A stretch of DNA of 64,000 bases from Typha latifolia (lineage: Eukaryota > Streptophyta > Magnoliopsida > Poales > Typhaceae), in the NCBI GenBank assembly GCA_019914945.1, contig CM034111.1, forward strand, positions 1,178,001 to 1,242,000, given 5' to 3'. Below, piece after piece: positions 32,511-44,838 of this stretch (positions are counted from its first letter, which is position 1; every line of letters begins with the position of its first letter). The notes below the pieces were generated by a model. That model did not search any database. It was not told the DNA's origin and worked only from the letters and a program-made list of their open reading frames with translations. Position numbers and translations under genes: made by a program.

Positions 32511-35500
32511 ATGCCCGATTCGGGATCCTCTTCTTCCAGGTCGGAGAAGAAGGGGGATGCGGCGGGGAAGCAGCCGCTGCACCAGAGGAAGGATCCGTAC
32601 GAAGTACTTGGCGTCGGCCGCAATGCCACGGATCAGGAGATCAAGGGCGCGTACCGGAGAATGGCTCTCAAGTAAAGATTCCTCTCTGATTCGTCTTGTT
32701 TAAATTTACGTAGTGTTTCTTTAGATTGCTGTTTGCTTGTTTCTCTCCTCTTGCAGATCTGTTGTTTTGTATTTGTGCGTAACTTAAGTCTATGTATTGT
32801 AATTTAGGAGGCAAATTTGAATGAGAATATAAAATGAGGATTACTTAACTGCTATCATGGTGTCTGTAGCGCAATCCTGGGATATCTAGAAAAAAGATGA
32901 AAGGAGTGGTAGAAAGAAGGAAAATTTTGTGACTGCAGTACTGAGCTTAACTCACTAATCAGTAGTGATGACTTGTTATTAAGTAATCAACAAAAACATG
33001 ACAAGTTGATGTTTTGTGATCTTTTTTGCACTTTTGCATATATCCTGCTCTCCCTGACTTGTACACTTTGAACGAGCTCACTGTGCTGATTACGCACTAG
33101 GTTTAACAGATCCATTCACCTAATATTTTTGGATTAGTGGATTTGCCTGTGATATTTCTTCCTTGTACCAGTTGCGAAGATATTGCTTTCAGTATTCTTC
33201 TGTCTTTAATATTAATATTTCTCTTGGAATAATGCTAAAATCTGGCCAGATTAGTAAGTTTGGATATCAATAACTGTGAAAAACAATACTTAAATAATTA
33301 AATGCTTGATCCAGCAGTCAGGGTGGAAGTTGTTGTTATGAGATGGAAAGCAGAATAGGATTTGTAAGCAAAACAAGATTGGCGTGCTTACAACTAAAAT
33401 TTAGTGATAATTTTTCAGATTCATTTGCTCCTTAATGAAGGTCTGATGGAGAAAATGAGAAAGTTTTGAGCTTCTGATTATGCAGGTACCATCCAGACAA
33501 AAATGCAAATGACCCTGTAGCAGCTGATGTATTTAAGGAGGTTACTTTCTCATATAATATTTTGTCCGATCCTGATAAACGACGTCAATATGATTCATCT
33601 GGATTTGAGGTAATTTTTTTATGTGTATGTAATGTTCATGATATGCCACGGTCTTTTTTCTTACTAACCACTAGGCTGGTGTACTGAATTTTACAGTGCT
33701 ATAATGCTTTGCATTTCTTTGTCACAATTATATCTGCTTTTGGCTGTAAAACTTCTGCCATTTGTAGTCTATTGTATACCCCTATTCATATCCTTGTACT
33801 AAATCAATACCTGTTAACCAGGGCATTGAATCTGATAGCCAAGAATTGGAGCTTGACTTATCAAGCTTAAATACTGTGAACACAATGTTTGCTGCTCTCT
33901 TTAGGTACAGGCAGTATGTACTTACATGTTTATCATCCATTGGTAATTCTCAACTTTACATAAACATTTTTCTAATCCACATATTCTCTTGTATGCCTAT
34001 TAGTAAACTCGGTGTACCAATAAAAACAACTGTGTCAGCAACTGTTTTGGAGGAGGCGCTGAATGGCATGGTCATTGTTCGTCCGCTTCAGTTGGGACAA
34101 TCTCTTTCTAGGAAGGTTAGACAATACTGTATTCTCTTTGCAAGTTTCTGCACGGAGTTATTTAACGATTAAGTATTCCAATGTTGACAGGTGGAAAAGC
34201 AGTCTGCTCATTTTTATTCTGTGGAAATAACAGAAAAGGAAGTCCAGATGGGATTTGTGTGTCGAGTGCAATCAGCTGATAGAAGCAAATTCAAGGTTGT
34301 ACGACAGCTTTTCAAAACATATTCTAATATAGATTTGCATGCCTTTCTGGAGTTTTATATGAAATTTTCCATCATTTCTGACATTTTTATTCTGAGGTAA
34401 TCATCTTCTGAACAACACTGGTATTTATGAAATACTGGGATTATCCACATCTTTGCATTAACCTCGTGTGCTTATGATGCATGAAATTACACATAAGAGA
34501 ATGTCTTTAAGGGAAGGAACATACTTCTGTAAGTTGTGTTTGCTAAAAGCTGTTTGATAGTTTCAGCAAAAGTAATGCTCAAATTTGTACTGCACTAAGA
34601 TATATGTTTCAGTCTTCTTGCCATGACACAACTTCCGTCATCCTCAATCTCTCTTTTCAATCTAGTGGGAAGGATCTTTATCTGTTTCAAGAATTTGATG
34701 AGCTCTGTTGCCTTGCACATTGTCTCATGATGGATATGCATAATTATTGAAATTACTTGTTGCATATGCTTGTGTGAAGGAGTATTTCCTTGCTGCATAT
34801 GCTTGTGGATCTAAATTAATTTTTTTTTCCAGGAATTTCTGCATGTTTGCCGGATTTATTGTCAAAATTGTGCTATCAATAACTGGAAATTTAACTAAAC
34901 CACAATTCTTTTTTCTTTTTTCAGTTGCTGTACTTTGAGAAAGAGGAAACTGGTGGACTGAGCCTTGCATTGCAGGTTGCCATTTTCTGTAAAAATATCT
35001 GATATAATAGTTATGCTGCTTATTTTCTTTTCCCAACTATTTGTGAGTCAATATGATAATTGGTAGTAGTACATATGTTCTTGTCTAACTTCAAGTCTGC
35101 TGCAGGAAGACAGTGCAAAAACTGGAAAAGTTACCTCTAGTGGGATGTTCTTTCTTGGTTTTCCTGTGTATCGATTTGACCAAAGTACTTCGGTAAGTCC
35201 ACAGTTTTAAGTGAATTTCAACTGGTCAAAGTGCTTCGCTTGCAGACCTTTTCTTATTACAGAAGTTCCATTCCTCCAGATTGCAGCTGCTAAGGATCCT
35301 GACACTGCATTCTTCAAAAAATTGGATGGTTTCCAACCATGTGAAATAAATGAGCTGAAAGCAGGAACTCATATATTTGCTGTTTATGGTATGTTCCTTG
35401 TATTACAACCAGTTGTTCGCTGCATTCTCTAACTAATAATTTATATAGCTATGCCACATTGGAACATTTATTCATACCTATGTCAATTCAGGTGACAACT

Positions 35501-36083
35501 TCTTTAAAAGTGTGAGTTACACTATAGAGGTTATGTGTGCTGAACCATTTCCAGCAGAAAAGGAAAAGCTCCAAACCGTGGAGGCAAAGTTATTGACCAA
35601 GAGGGCAGAACTCTCAAAATTTGAGTCTGAATACAGAGATGTTTGTTCTCGCCTCTTCAATCTGCTTACCTTTTTTTTTCCAAATCTCCTTCCAAACTCT
35701 AACATAAAGGAATGTGGCAGGTGTTGGCCAAATTTACTGAGATGACCAGCAGATACGCCCAGGAAATGCAAGAAGTAGGTTCAGCAGGAGAAGATCTACT
35801 TGTCTGGCATAGTTTTATGCTCTCTAACCTTTGACACTTTTTTCCTCTGTCTGGACTTCTGTAGATAGATGATCTTATCAAGGAAAGGAATGAAATTCAT
35901 GCCTCGTACACCGCCAACCCACTTCTGAAGCGGAGTTCTAGTAGCAGCAAAGTTAGAACATCCTCGAGGGGGTCCAAAAGTGACGGAGATCACCATAGAA
36001 AGGAAAAGAAGTCAAGGGATCGGCCAAAAAAGAAGATATGGTTCAACATCCGCTTGAAGATGGACAAGAGGAAGCCCTGTTGA
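32511..36083 (+). CDS. ARG1-like: ARG1-like DnaJ (J-domain) protein
   Basis: Eleven exons (32511-32671, 33486-33609, 33822-33904, 34004-34115, 34191-34295, 34925-34975, 35106-35192, 35280-35388, 35492-35640, 35721-35774, 35865-36083) join in phase to give 417 residues, close to the roughly 410 of Arabidopsis ARG1. The J domain (about 27-96) contains DPYEVLGVGRNATDQEIKGA and the HPD tripeptide (56-58) that stimulates Hsp70 ATPase. A long conserved middle region typical of ARG1/ARL proteins follows, then a predicted coiled coil (KEKLQTVEAKLLTKRAELSK to about residue 365) and a very basic C-terminus (KKIWFNIRLKMDKRKPC). ARG1 acts with the endomembrane system and cytoskeleton in root gravity signalling. 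Family assignment is strong; whether it is ARG1 or an ARL paralogue is open. Confidence 0.93.
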
Positions 36084-38021
36084 TTTACAAAGTAAGTAAT
36101 AGTGCAGTTATGTAGAGTTTCTGAAACTTATTTGCTCGTGCTTACTACCCATTGTTCCTCATCTATAGGATTGCACTGAATTGAGTAACAAAGGCGGCTT
36201 GCTTAAGTTTGCTCATCCCTGCCTTAATCTTGTTACTTTTATTTGTTTTATTTTCCTCCTTTATTGCTACAATTTGTTTCCTGGAAAGAGTGGAACTTGC
36301 ACGGGATCAGAAATGATGTAAAGAAAGGTTTCTGGCGTTTTTGGTCCTCATGCACCTTTTAGTTCAGAAAGCGATTGCTTCTGCATGTATATGATAAAAT
36401 TCTAGTATGTTAGTCCACCTCCATAATTAAGTCCTTATTCTTTCCTGCCGCTGCTGCTGCTAAGCTTTTCTTTTTTTCCCCCTATTGCTAGGTATTATTC
36501 TTGCCTTGCTATATTTATTACCAGCGTGATAGATCATTTGGAGGAGCAGAATATAAGGAACGTTACAGTTCGCTATGTTTGCTGATAGAACCATAAGAGA
36601 AGTGCCATCAGCTGCGTTCTACATACAAAGAAGAGTAACGATCAGAGGAAACCGATGCCATCAGCTTGAAGCAAAGCATCACCTAGAAAGGCTCCAAACT
36701 TTGAATGTGTCCATTTTTACGGCATGCTTGATAACTACTACGTTACCGTTGTTTTAAGCTACACCAGCTGGTATGTTTTTTCCAAGTCTAAAAAGCTACA
36801 AAAATGCAAGGTAAAAGCTGGTAGAAATCAGCCCCCTTTTTGTTGTTATATACTGCTATGAGTTACCTATTTGTCCATAGAAAACAGTCAAAAAGAGTTG
36901 AAAGACATCTGTTTCTTTGGATCGAGGGGGCTTGGAATCGAGTCACGAGGGCCACCCAATCCCTCTTGAGACCACGGTTTTGATGCAGTGAGTCATTCAA
37001 TCAAATAAATGCCGCAGTGTGCATGCCTGCCATTACACGATATCACTGGCAAGTCCGTCTACAGATTTGTCACGTCTGATGCATGACAACATCGTTTATT
37101 CGCCACAGATTGCCTGCCGGCCACTGACAATGGAATAATACAATGAACAACAGCGATTCATTTCATGACCAAAAAAAGTCAAGAAAGTATAAAACAATTT
37201 TCAAATACTTTAATACACCTTTAAAAATTAAAATTTTAATTTAATGGCTATAATAGTCAGTTTTTATATCCGATGTTACACTACGTAAGAAAAAGAATAT
37301 ATTAATTAAAAGGATTTAATTATGCGTGTTTTACGGTACAGAAGTGCTCTATATATTTTTTTTCTTCCATTAAGATTTCTCTTTTAAATATAATTATACT
37401 TTAATTATAGGAGATATTATTTAATATTAAATAATTTAAATTTGATTATTTGGAGATAAACTTTAATTTAAATATAATTCTCTATCTCTATCTATTAAAA
37501 TTTAATTTAAATCAATTTTAAACTAATAAAAGATATATGTAAATAATAAAAAATAATTAAAAAGATAAAATGTAATTAAATTTTTATAAGTTAATTATAA
37601 AAGACATCTGTACCCTTATTTTGATATACATATATTATTCTTAATTAATAATATATATATGATAATATATTTCATTCTTATTATACTCTTAAAGATCTTA
37701 ACTATTAAATCTTCATCAAACTGATCGATAAAAATTTAATTTTATGCCACTGAAGCAACCCTCAAAACGATTATATTAAATTTGTGATATAAGAATATGA
37801 TCACGATCACAATAGTATTTACTCTCTCGCTCTCTGGGATCCCCCCAATTCCACAACTACGCCCATCTCCACTCTACTCTCCTCCCAGAATAATAAAATA
37901 AGACACCATGACGCTTCTCCCCCCACCCTCCAACATTAACAATAACAAAAATACCAAAAGACATACCAACGTCGAACAACAACAAATTAACATAATAACG
38001 CAACCCCGTCACCTCACAACA
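36084..38021. other. Intergenic region, no gene seen
   Basis: It starts with the ARG1-like 3' untranslated region and ends with the 3' flank of the convergent peroxidase gene. The middle (37190-37800) is extremely AT-rich. No coding exon or repeat family is recognised. Confidence 0.5.
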
Positions 38022-39035
38022 TCAAGTCGACATGCTATTAAACGCATCGCATCTCCTCCTCACCTCCCCTCTCCTCCCTGTCTTCACCCCGTAAATGCTC
38101 AGCTTCTGCATTGCCTTGGCGAAATCCTCGAAAAACGCCGCCTGGTTCGCCGCGTACAAGTCGACGAAGGGCTTTGTCCTCGGATCCGACAGGAGCGCGT
38201 GGTCCGAAGCGAGCAAGCCCAAACCCTTGGCCAGGTTCTGGAAGTAGAGGTTGTCGAACTTCCCGGGGGTCATGATGTCATTGAAGGTGGAAATAGTGGC
38301 GTCTTTGGCGAAATTCGCGCACGCTTTTTGTAGGGCTTGGGCGTATTTGGGGTTCAGCGCCGGGTCGAAGGCGTTCGGGCCTTTGTTGTTGTAGTTGTAG
38401 ATCCGATCCGCGAACTCCTTGCAGTGAGAGAACCCCACAGTGTGCGCGCCGGAGAGGGCGACCATCTCGCGGACGGAGAATCCCTTGGAGCCGAAGATGG
38501 TGGCCATTTGTGTTGCCGTCATGTTCGGGCGCGGGAGGTTCCCGTCGACGGAAGCGGAGCGGGAGGAGAGGGCGTCCTTGCGGCCGAGGCGGACGGTGTA
38601 GAAGGGCCCACCGAGCATGGAGACGAGGTCGCGGGTGGCGAGGGCGAGGATATCGGCGCAGGAGACAATCCCGGGGCACTGCAGCTCGAGGGCGGTTTTG
38701 GCGCGGACGACGGCGTCGAAGGCGTCGCCGGGTAGGGAGAGATTAATGTCAGCGTCGCGCTCGGCGCGGTTGAAGGCGGTGGTGGATACGAGGACGGAGG
38801 CGTCGCAGCCGCCGACGAAGCAGTCGTGGAAGAAGAGCCGGAGCGTGCCGGCCGCCGTGGTGGGGTTCGTGATCTGCTTGCTTGTCACCACGTCCGACAC
38901 GATCTGCTCCGCACGGGGGCAGCTGCGCTGGTAATACGCCGTCGTCAGCTTCGCTGAGGCGAACGGAGGAGCCGACGAGGATAGGATCGCCAAGGTAATT
39001 AAGATGGATATGTAAAGGATGGATCGGGTCCTCAT
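38022..39035 (-). CDS. Class III secretory peroxidase
   Basis: Intronless, 337 residues. Class III peroxidases use hydrogen peroxide to oxidise phenolics in the cell wall or vacuole, for example in lignification and defence. A signal peptide covers about 1-28. The distal haem-pocket residues are R66 and H70 in LRLFFHDCFVGGCDAS; the proximal haem ligand is H198 in ALSGAHTVGFSHC. All eight cysteines of the four conserved disulfides are present (39, 72, 77, 120, 126, 205, 239, 329). A sequon is at N171-M-T. Lack of introns is unusual for the family, which often has three, and is typical of the subgroup around Arabidopsis peroxidases 31, 41, 63 and 65. All catalytic residues are intact, so the enzyme should be active; the substrate is unknown. 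Confidence 0.96.
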   Translation of the reverse strand: MRTRSILYISILITLAILSSSAPPFASAKLTTAYYQRSCPRAEQIVSDVVTSKQITNPTTAAGTLRLFFHDCFVGGCDASVLVSTTAFNRAERDADINLSLPGDAFDAVVRAKTALELQCPGIVSCADILALATRDLVSMLGGPFYTVRLGRKDALSSRSASVDGNLPRPNMTATQMATIFGSKGFSVREMVALSGAHTVGFSHCKEFADRIYNYNNKGPNAFDPALNPKYAQALQKACANFAKDATISTFNDIMTPGKFDNLYFQNLAKGLGLLASDHALLSDPRTKPFVDLYAANQAAFFEDFAKAMQKLSIYGVKTGRRGEVRRRCDAFNSMST

Positions 39036-39150
39036 TTTTTTTTAGAGTTTTATTTGTAAATGGTGATCTGCTTCTAGCGGTGAGGTGGAGTATTTAGGAG
39101 AAGCAGATCGATTTGGGATTTCGGAGGGGAGGAAATGGAGGAGAGAGAAT

Positions 39151-39183
39151 GGGGAATGGGGAATGGGGAATGGGGAATGGGGG
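39151..39183 (+). promoter_or_regulatory. G-quadruplex-forming repeat upstream of peroxidase
   Basis: Five runs of four or five G are separated by AAT each time, giving an ideal G-quadruplex motif. It lies 116-148 bases upstream of the peroxidase start codon, on the strand that is the template for that gene, and continues into AAGTGGG repeats. Confidence 0.6.
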
Positions 39184-40502
39184 AAGTGGGAAGTGGGAAG
39201 GGAAGAGGAAGGTGGGGCGGGGAGTGGTTTTAGGAGAGGAGAAGGCCGAGATAGGGAAGTGGGCTTTATTTGGGGGGGTAAATTTTGGCGTCTCGAGACG
39301 GTGGTGAGTGATCATGAGAAAGGCGAAGTGGAAGGAAGAGAGTGAAAAGTGAGCGTGAATCACGGCGTGCTAATAGGTTCATAAACTACCGTTAGATAAG
39401 ATTTGTGTGTATGCATGATCTACGACTCCTCGTGACCCGCGATGATAGATAGATTTGCTTAATGACCAACGCCTTAGCATCACGATCGCAGTACATTCTC
39501 TATTTCCTAGGCATCAGATTAAGACTAAACTTTACTATATCTTTTCTAATGTTAGATCTAGGAAGGATAGCATGCATGGTCGGCTTCGAACACCAGACAC
39601 TTTCTCTAAGTATAGTTAGACAAGTATTAATATCAGCATTAATCTTTGTTTGTTGAGGGATCTCGGAGACTACAGTTGAAAGGTACAAACGTGAACGTAA
39701 ATAGTGTATGTATGTCTCCCAAAGATGATGGGTTGTAAAGTATGGCTGTGCAGGGAGTAGAATCGAAAGCGACGAGCAACAGTGATACACACACGATGGC
39801 GTGGGATCGGTTTATAGATGGCCGTTGCTTTGTTTGGTATAACTAGACAAATATTAACTAGCAACAGCTGTCTCCAATGTCTCCATGCAAAAAATCCACA
39901 TATATATAAAGTTATAAATTGTATATATATGTTGCTTTTATTGGAATTAAGATTAAATATATTTTACCTTGTTTTGTAATAACAAAATTATAGTGATAGA
40001 AAACAATTGTAATTTTTTTTTCCATCCAAAATATCTTTAAGTTACAAATTATTACAATAAAAAAACTAAAAAAATCTAAAATAGTCCATCAGAGGGGTTA
40101 ATAGTAATGGTAGAGATGAGGTAGTTTAGTATGTACTAATTAAGCTTTATATACATTAATAAGTGATCGTTTCTATGGTTAACAAAGAGGTAGTCTTACA
40201 TTCTTACAATTTATTTAGAAAGTACAGTAGCGAGTCTTGGATTGTTTAATAGTGAAATCACTACTCGAACATTAAATCCTCTTTGACAAAGTTGATCTTA
40301 TGAACCCCCCCTATGGTACCATTAAGAGAGATTTTAAACTTCTGGATATGCTTGGGGTATCTGCAACTATAGTGTCGAATAAATTCATAATAATTGAAAG
40401 GAAAATTGCACTTTGATCTTCCTGCTATGAAAACTTTTATCTCAAGCATTTAATCCCTCTCTAAGTCGACCAAAATATAATAATTCGGACCACAGGGCCA
40501 AA

Positions 40503-40510
40503 CCACGTCA
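40503..40510 (+). promoter_or_regulatory. UPRE-like element (CCACGTCA) upstream of ERAD mannosidase
   Basis: CCACGTCA, the reverse complement of the unfolded-protein-response core TGACGTGG, lies 179 bases before the mannosidase start codon. A CCAAT box in reverse (ATTGG) is 19 bases downstream of it. This fits a gene of ER quality control; binding is inferred. Confidence 0.5.
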
Positions 40511-40688
40511 GCAGCTCCGGCTCTTCTTATTGGCTATCTCCTCGGCGTTCTCGTCACTCCCTATTAAATCAATAATGTACATACACATCGATATTTATCT
40601 TAATCGGAAGGCGTCATCTGCCTACCTGTCAGGCGTCGTAAAATCACTCTCCTGTTTCCAAATATCTACCTCCCTCTTTTACCAGGCG

Positions 40689-43600
40689 ATGCGTGCTTCT
40701 CGATCTGCGAAAGGTTTCGCGAAATGCGTTGCCTTCCTCTTGCTGCTTCTCGATTCGTTCTCCAATGGCAGGAGTACCGCCTTTGGGTACTCGAGGAAGA
40801 CGTACATGAGGGAGAAGGTCCGGAAGATGTGAGTAGAGTCTCTCGTTGTTCCCTCTTTATTGTTCTGGAATTCTCGCGTTATCTGCAATTGTTATTTGTG
40901 TGTTAGAACCGAAAAGGATAAGCTTTTCGTACTTTTGATTTAGCTCATTGACCTTCGGGTAATAGAAATTTGTGATGGTTGAGGTTTGTTTCGGGAGATG
41001 GCATCGACGAGTAATGATGTAGATTTTGATCGAGTTGACCGAACCCCCCTGTATACTGATCGCTGTCCAGGTGTCTTCCATATCAAGGAAATTTTTTTTT
41101 GTGGGTTTGCTATGTTAGGAGAAATGATGTTAAATTTGGTTGAAATAGTTCATCTTAAGTCAACATGAAGTTAAAGAATTAGTTTTAATGTATGTCGGAG
41201 GTAATCTACTTGTTCTTTATTTAGTTTGTTGTAATGATCACCTTCCTAACCCCGCGATCACTTTGAGTTCAAATCCCAAGACAAAATTAGATTTCGACTC
41301 ACGAGCGTAAAGTTAGGGTTACTCGAGATCAAACGGTTAGATGATCAAGCGCTTTTGGGATTGAAATAGATTCATAATGGAGATCGAATTTATCAGGATG
41401 GAGAAACGGGAGGAGGTGTGGTGGTGAACGACCTAGGGTTACGGTCAGATGGTGGAAAATGATACCGTTGGAAATCGATGAAATCGGTTGAGAAGGGATA
41501 AGAAGAAGTAGGGTCATTCCTTAGAGTCAAGATGGTGCGGCCAGATGAGGAGGTAGGCAGCGGTCGCCGGCCTAGGTGGTGGCTAGGGCTTCCACGGATT
41601 AGAGGTAGTCGAACAAAGAGGAAGGAGACGACCTTATGAAAATAATTCATTAATCTAATATGACTAACTAGATACACACCACATTTATTTATAGATGACT
41701 CCCTGACTTGACTAGACTTGATAATAAGATCGAACATGCTCGAATCTTATTGCCTAACATAAGCAAAAATACTTAATTAAAACACCTAAACTGAGATTCC
41801 TTGCTGTCGAGCATTTGAATAGTCTTGAGGCATTTGAACGCCTAATTTATTTTTTCGCTATCGAGTAAATGCGTTTGAATAGTCTTGAGGGCATTTGAAT
41901 ACCCATCCCGAGACTTGCTCATTTGACTGATTGGAACCTTTATTTCTTCTGCAAACAAACTATTAGCTAACTGTTACATTTGTTTAGAAAAAAATTATCT
42001 TATATCTTTATACGATGTTTTTGTCTTCTTTTTCAGGTTTTACCATGCTTATGAGAAGTACATGGCCAATGCTTTCCCGGTTGGTTTATTAGAACTCTGA
42101 AGGTTTTCTCAAGTTTCTTTTTCTCTTATGGCTTTACTAATGAGTATTCTTTTTTCCCTAATTTGCAGCATGATGAATTAAAGCCTCTTACAAATTCTTT
42201 TACCGACTCCCTTAGCGAGCTTGGGAATCTAAATGTATTGAACTATTGACAAGTTAAGATTTTTACAATTTAAGCTAACAGTTAGGATACCTAAATGTGA
42301 TGTTGAATATATTTGTCTTTCAACTTTCAGCTTGAACATTTACCACGGAACTATAATGGATCAGCCTTGACACTTATTGAATCTTTATCCAGGTATAATT
42401 CAAGAACGACTCACTTAGTTCACTTAAAGATACATAACAATTTCCCTCAGCTATAACCAACAACTGTTGACTGTTGCATGTAGCTTCAGATGAATACAAG
42501 TTCCCTCTAGAGATGTAAGTTGACATTTTGAATTATATCTACACAAGGTCCTTTAGGATGAGATCTGAATTCTCAATTTACTTCTGAATTTCCATTAGGA
42601 CCCAAAATGTAGACACACCATTCTAGTTTTTGATATTTGACGCATCGTCTAGTGACTCTAGTCTCTACTATATCTTTTGTCTTTGGTACTGATAGTCATA
42701 AGTAGGTTATTTAACTGTATGGCTATGATTTCCTGACTAACTAGATTAACAGATGATGCATGTGTTTGTATCCTTTTATCCTGTAAAAGTATACTTATTA
42801 CGATGCCAAAATATTACTAGAGGTACATATCATATTGATATATTCAATAAGGTTGATAGATGATGCTCTCTCTGTTTGGCTTATGCAGTCTTGTTGTCTT
42901 AGGTAACTTCACTGAATTTGAAAAAGGAGTTCTTTGGCTTTCAGATAACCTTACGTTCGATGCAGATGCTCGGATAAATCTGTTTGAGGTACTTGTCTAG
43001 AATCTTTTGAGTGTGATTCCTTACAAAACAATGTTTCCAGGATTCCTTTATATGATTGATCAGTATATATATATATATTTATTGTAAATTTAGATAATTA
43101 GTGAATTCTCTAACAGTTTCTAATTTCCTGTTCTTGTCACTTCTGTAGTGTAACATAAGAGTTCTTGGAGGGCTTCTTTCTGCTCATATTCTAGCAGATA
43201 ATTATAAAAGACGTCTAGCAGATGGATTTTACAAGAATCAGTTACTTAACCTTGCTGAAGATTTAGGTCAGCGCTTCCTACCTGCATTTGAAACTCCTAC
43301 TGGTTTGCCTTATGCATGGATCAATTTGAAGGTAAAAATTCTGTCTTGAAATCAGATTTGATTTACAAAATTCTTTCAGAGTTTTATACCTTTTTCTACT
43401 TTCCTGCAAATCATATTTAGTTCTTTTAGAGGATGTAATGGATGTGTGGTACTTGCCTAATAACTAGCACTTGTTTCATGCTCAGTTTCCTCCCATAAGC
43501 AAGACCGAATGGGTGGTGACTTACCATTTTACCCGTTCAGATACATTAAAGAACAAAAACTAGTAGCTGCATTGAAAATTGAGCAGAGAAATCAGAAAAT

Positions 43601-44791
43601 GTGCTTATCAAGCAAGTGACTCAAGTTTATTTTGTCTCAGATTAAAGCAGTCTGAAACTTTGAAAGAGAATTTGTAACCTTTGCACATTCTTCTGCTGTT
43701 TCTCGAATGGTATAATCATGATTATATATATAGGATTGCACTGAACTTACTATCATCTAATCATTCTATCATGTAGGCTATAAATAATGAGCCAAAAGCC
43801 ATTAAATTTTGTGGATTAATTATATAAAGTTGTGACTTATGAATGAAAAATTGTATCTCAATTACTCTTTAGTCTTTTCTTGTAGGAATGTTCATCCAAA
43901 GAGAAGGTTGACACAATAAACAGGTTGAAAAGATATATAGTTATATACTAACTTATATAGATCCCTGTTTGAATGAGAGAAGAATATGAAGAGAACAACC
44001 ACAGATTTTGAGGACTCTAAGAGAGGCATATCTAAAAATTCTAGAAATTGCTGTAGTAATCCTAATTGCAAATTGCAGCTTCGTGCAGTTCTAAATCTAT
44101 TTAACTAGATTGAATATGAATTTAAAATTATGAGATTACCTTAATGTTTTGAGATCCATGAACACTGAACATAATATCAATGTTTCTCCAGTCATTCTTA
44201 TTCTAGCAATATGTGGCCTACCTTTCTTGAAAATGCTATTTCTTAATTCCCACTCTGAGGTTTTTATTTGGACAGTATGGAGTGATGGAGAATGAGACAA
44301 CTGAAACAAGCACATCAGGATGTGGTGAGAGGGCTGAATGTTCTGTTCTTGGAATTGAACTTATTCTGCATCAGTATATATGAATATATTTTCTCACAAA
44401 TTTCAGGTTCTCTTATTCTTGAAATGGGAGTGTTGTCGCGTTTAACCGGTGATTCTAGATATGAAGCTGCAGCTCTTCGTGCTCTCCGTAGATTATGGAG
44501 TATGAGAAGTTCTTTGAATCTTCTGGGTACAACACTTGATGTTGTGACTGGAGAATGGATAGAGTACTCATCAGGCATTGGTGCTGGTACTTTCCATTTT
44601 ACATATATCTATCTGCATCAATGGTTTATCAGATAATGTTTAGGTCATTATCATCTTTGCTAGTAACTTGTTCTTTTGAATCTGGTGATGCCTTACTATT
44701 TTCCTATTGGTATCTACGACATAAATATTTGTGATGCAACAATATTTGGTTCTGTTGATATTGCTGCTCAATTTTATATATACATACGTAC

Positions 44792-44838
<47 letters not shown>

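Larger units (their letters stand above)
39036..40688. other. Divergent spacer, peroxidase / mannosidase
   Basis: About 1.65 kb separates the minus-strand peroxidase from the plus-strand mannosidase, so both promoters lie here. A TATTTAGGAG (TATA-like on the minus strand) at 39091-39100 and a G-rich repeat at 39151-39183 belong to the peroxidase side; a UPRE-like element at 40503-40510 belongs to the mannosidase side. The rest shows only short, unsupported frames. Confidence 0.5.

Noticed and set aside
41262..41280. GAGTTCAAATCCCAA, similar to a tRNA B box
   Set aside because: No A box or cloverleaf could be fitted around it; it is more likely part of the retrotransposon-like patch.
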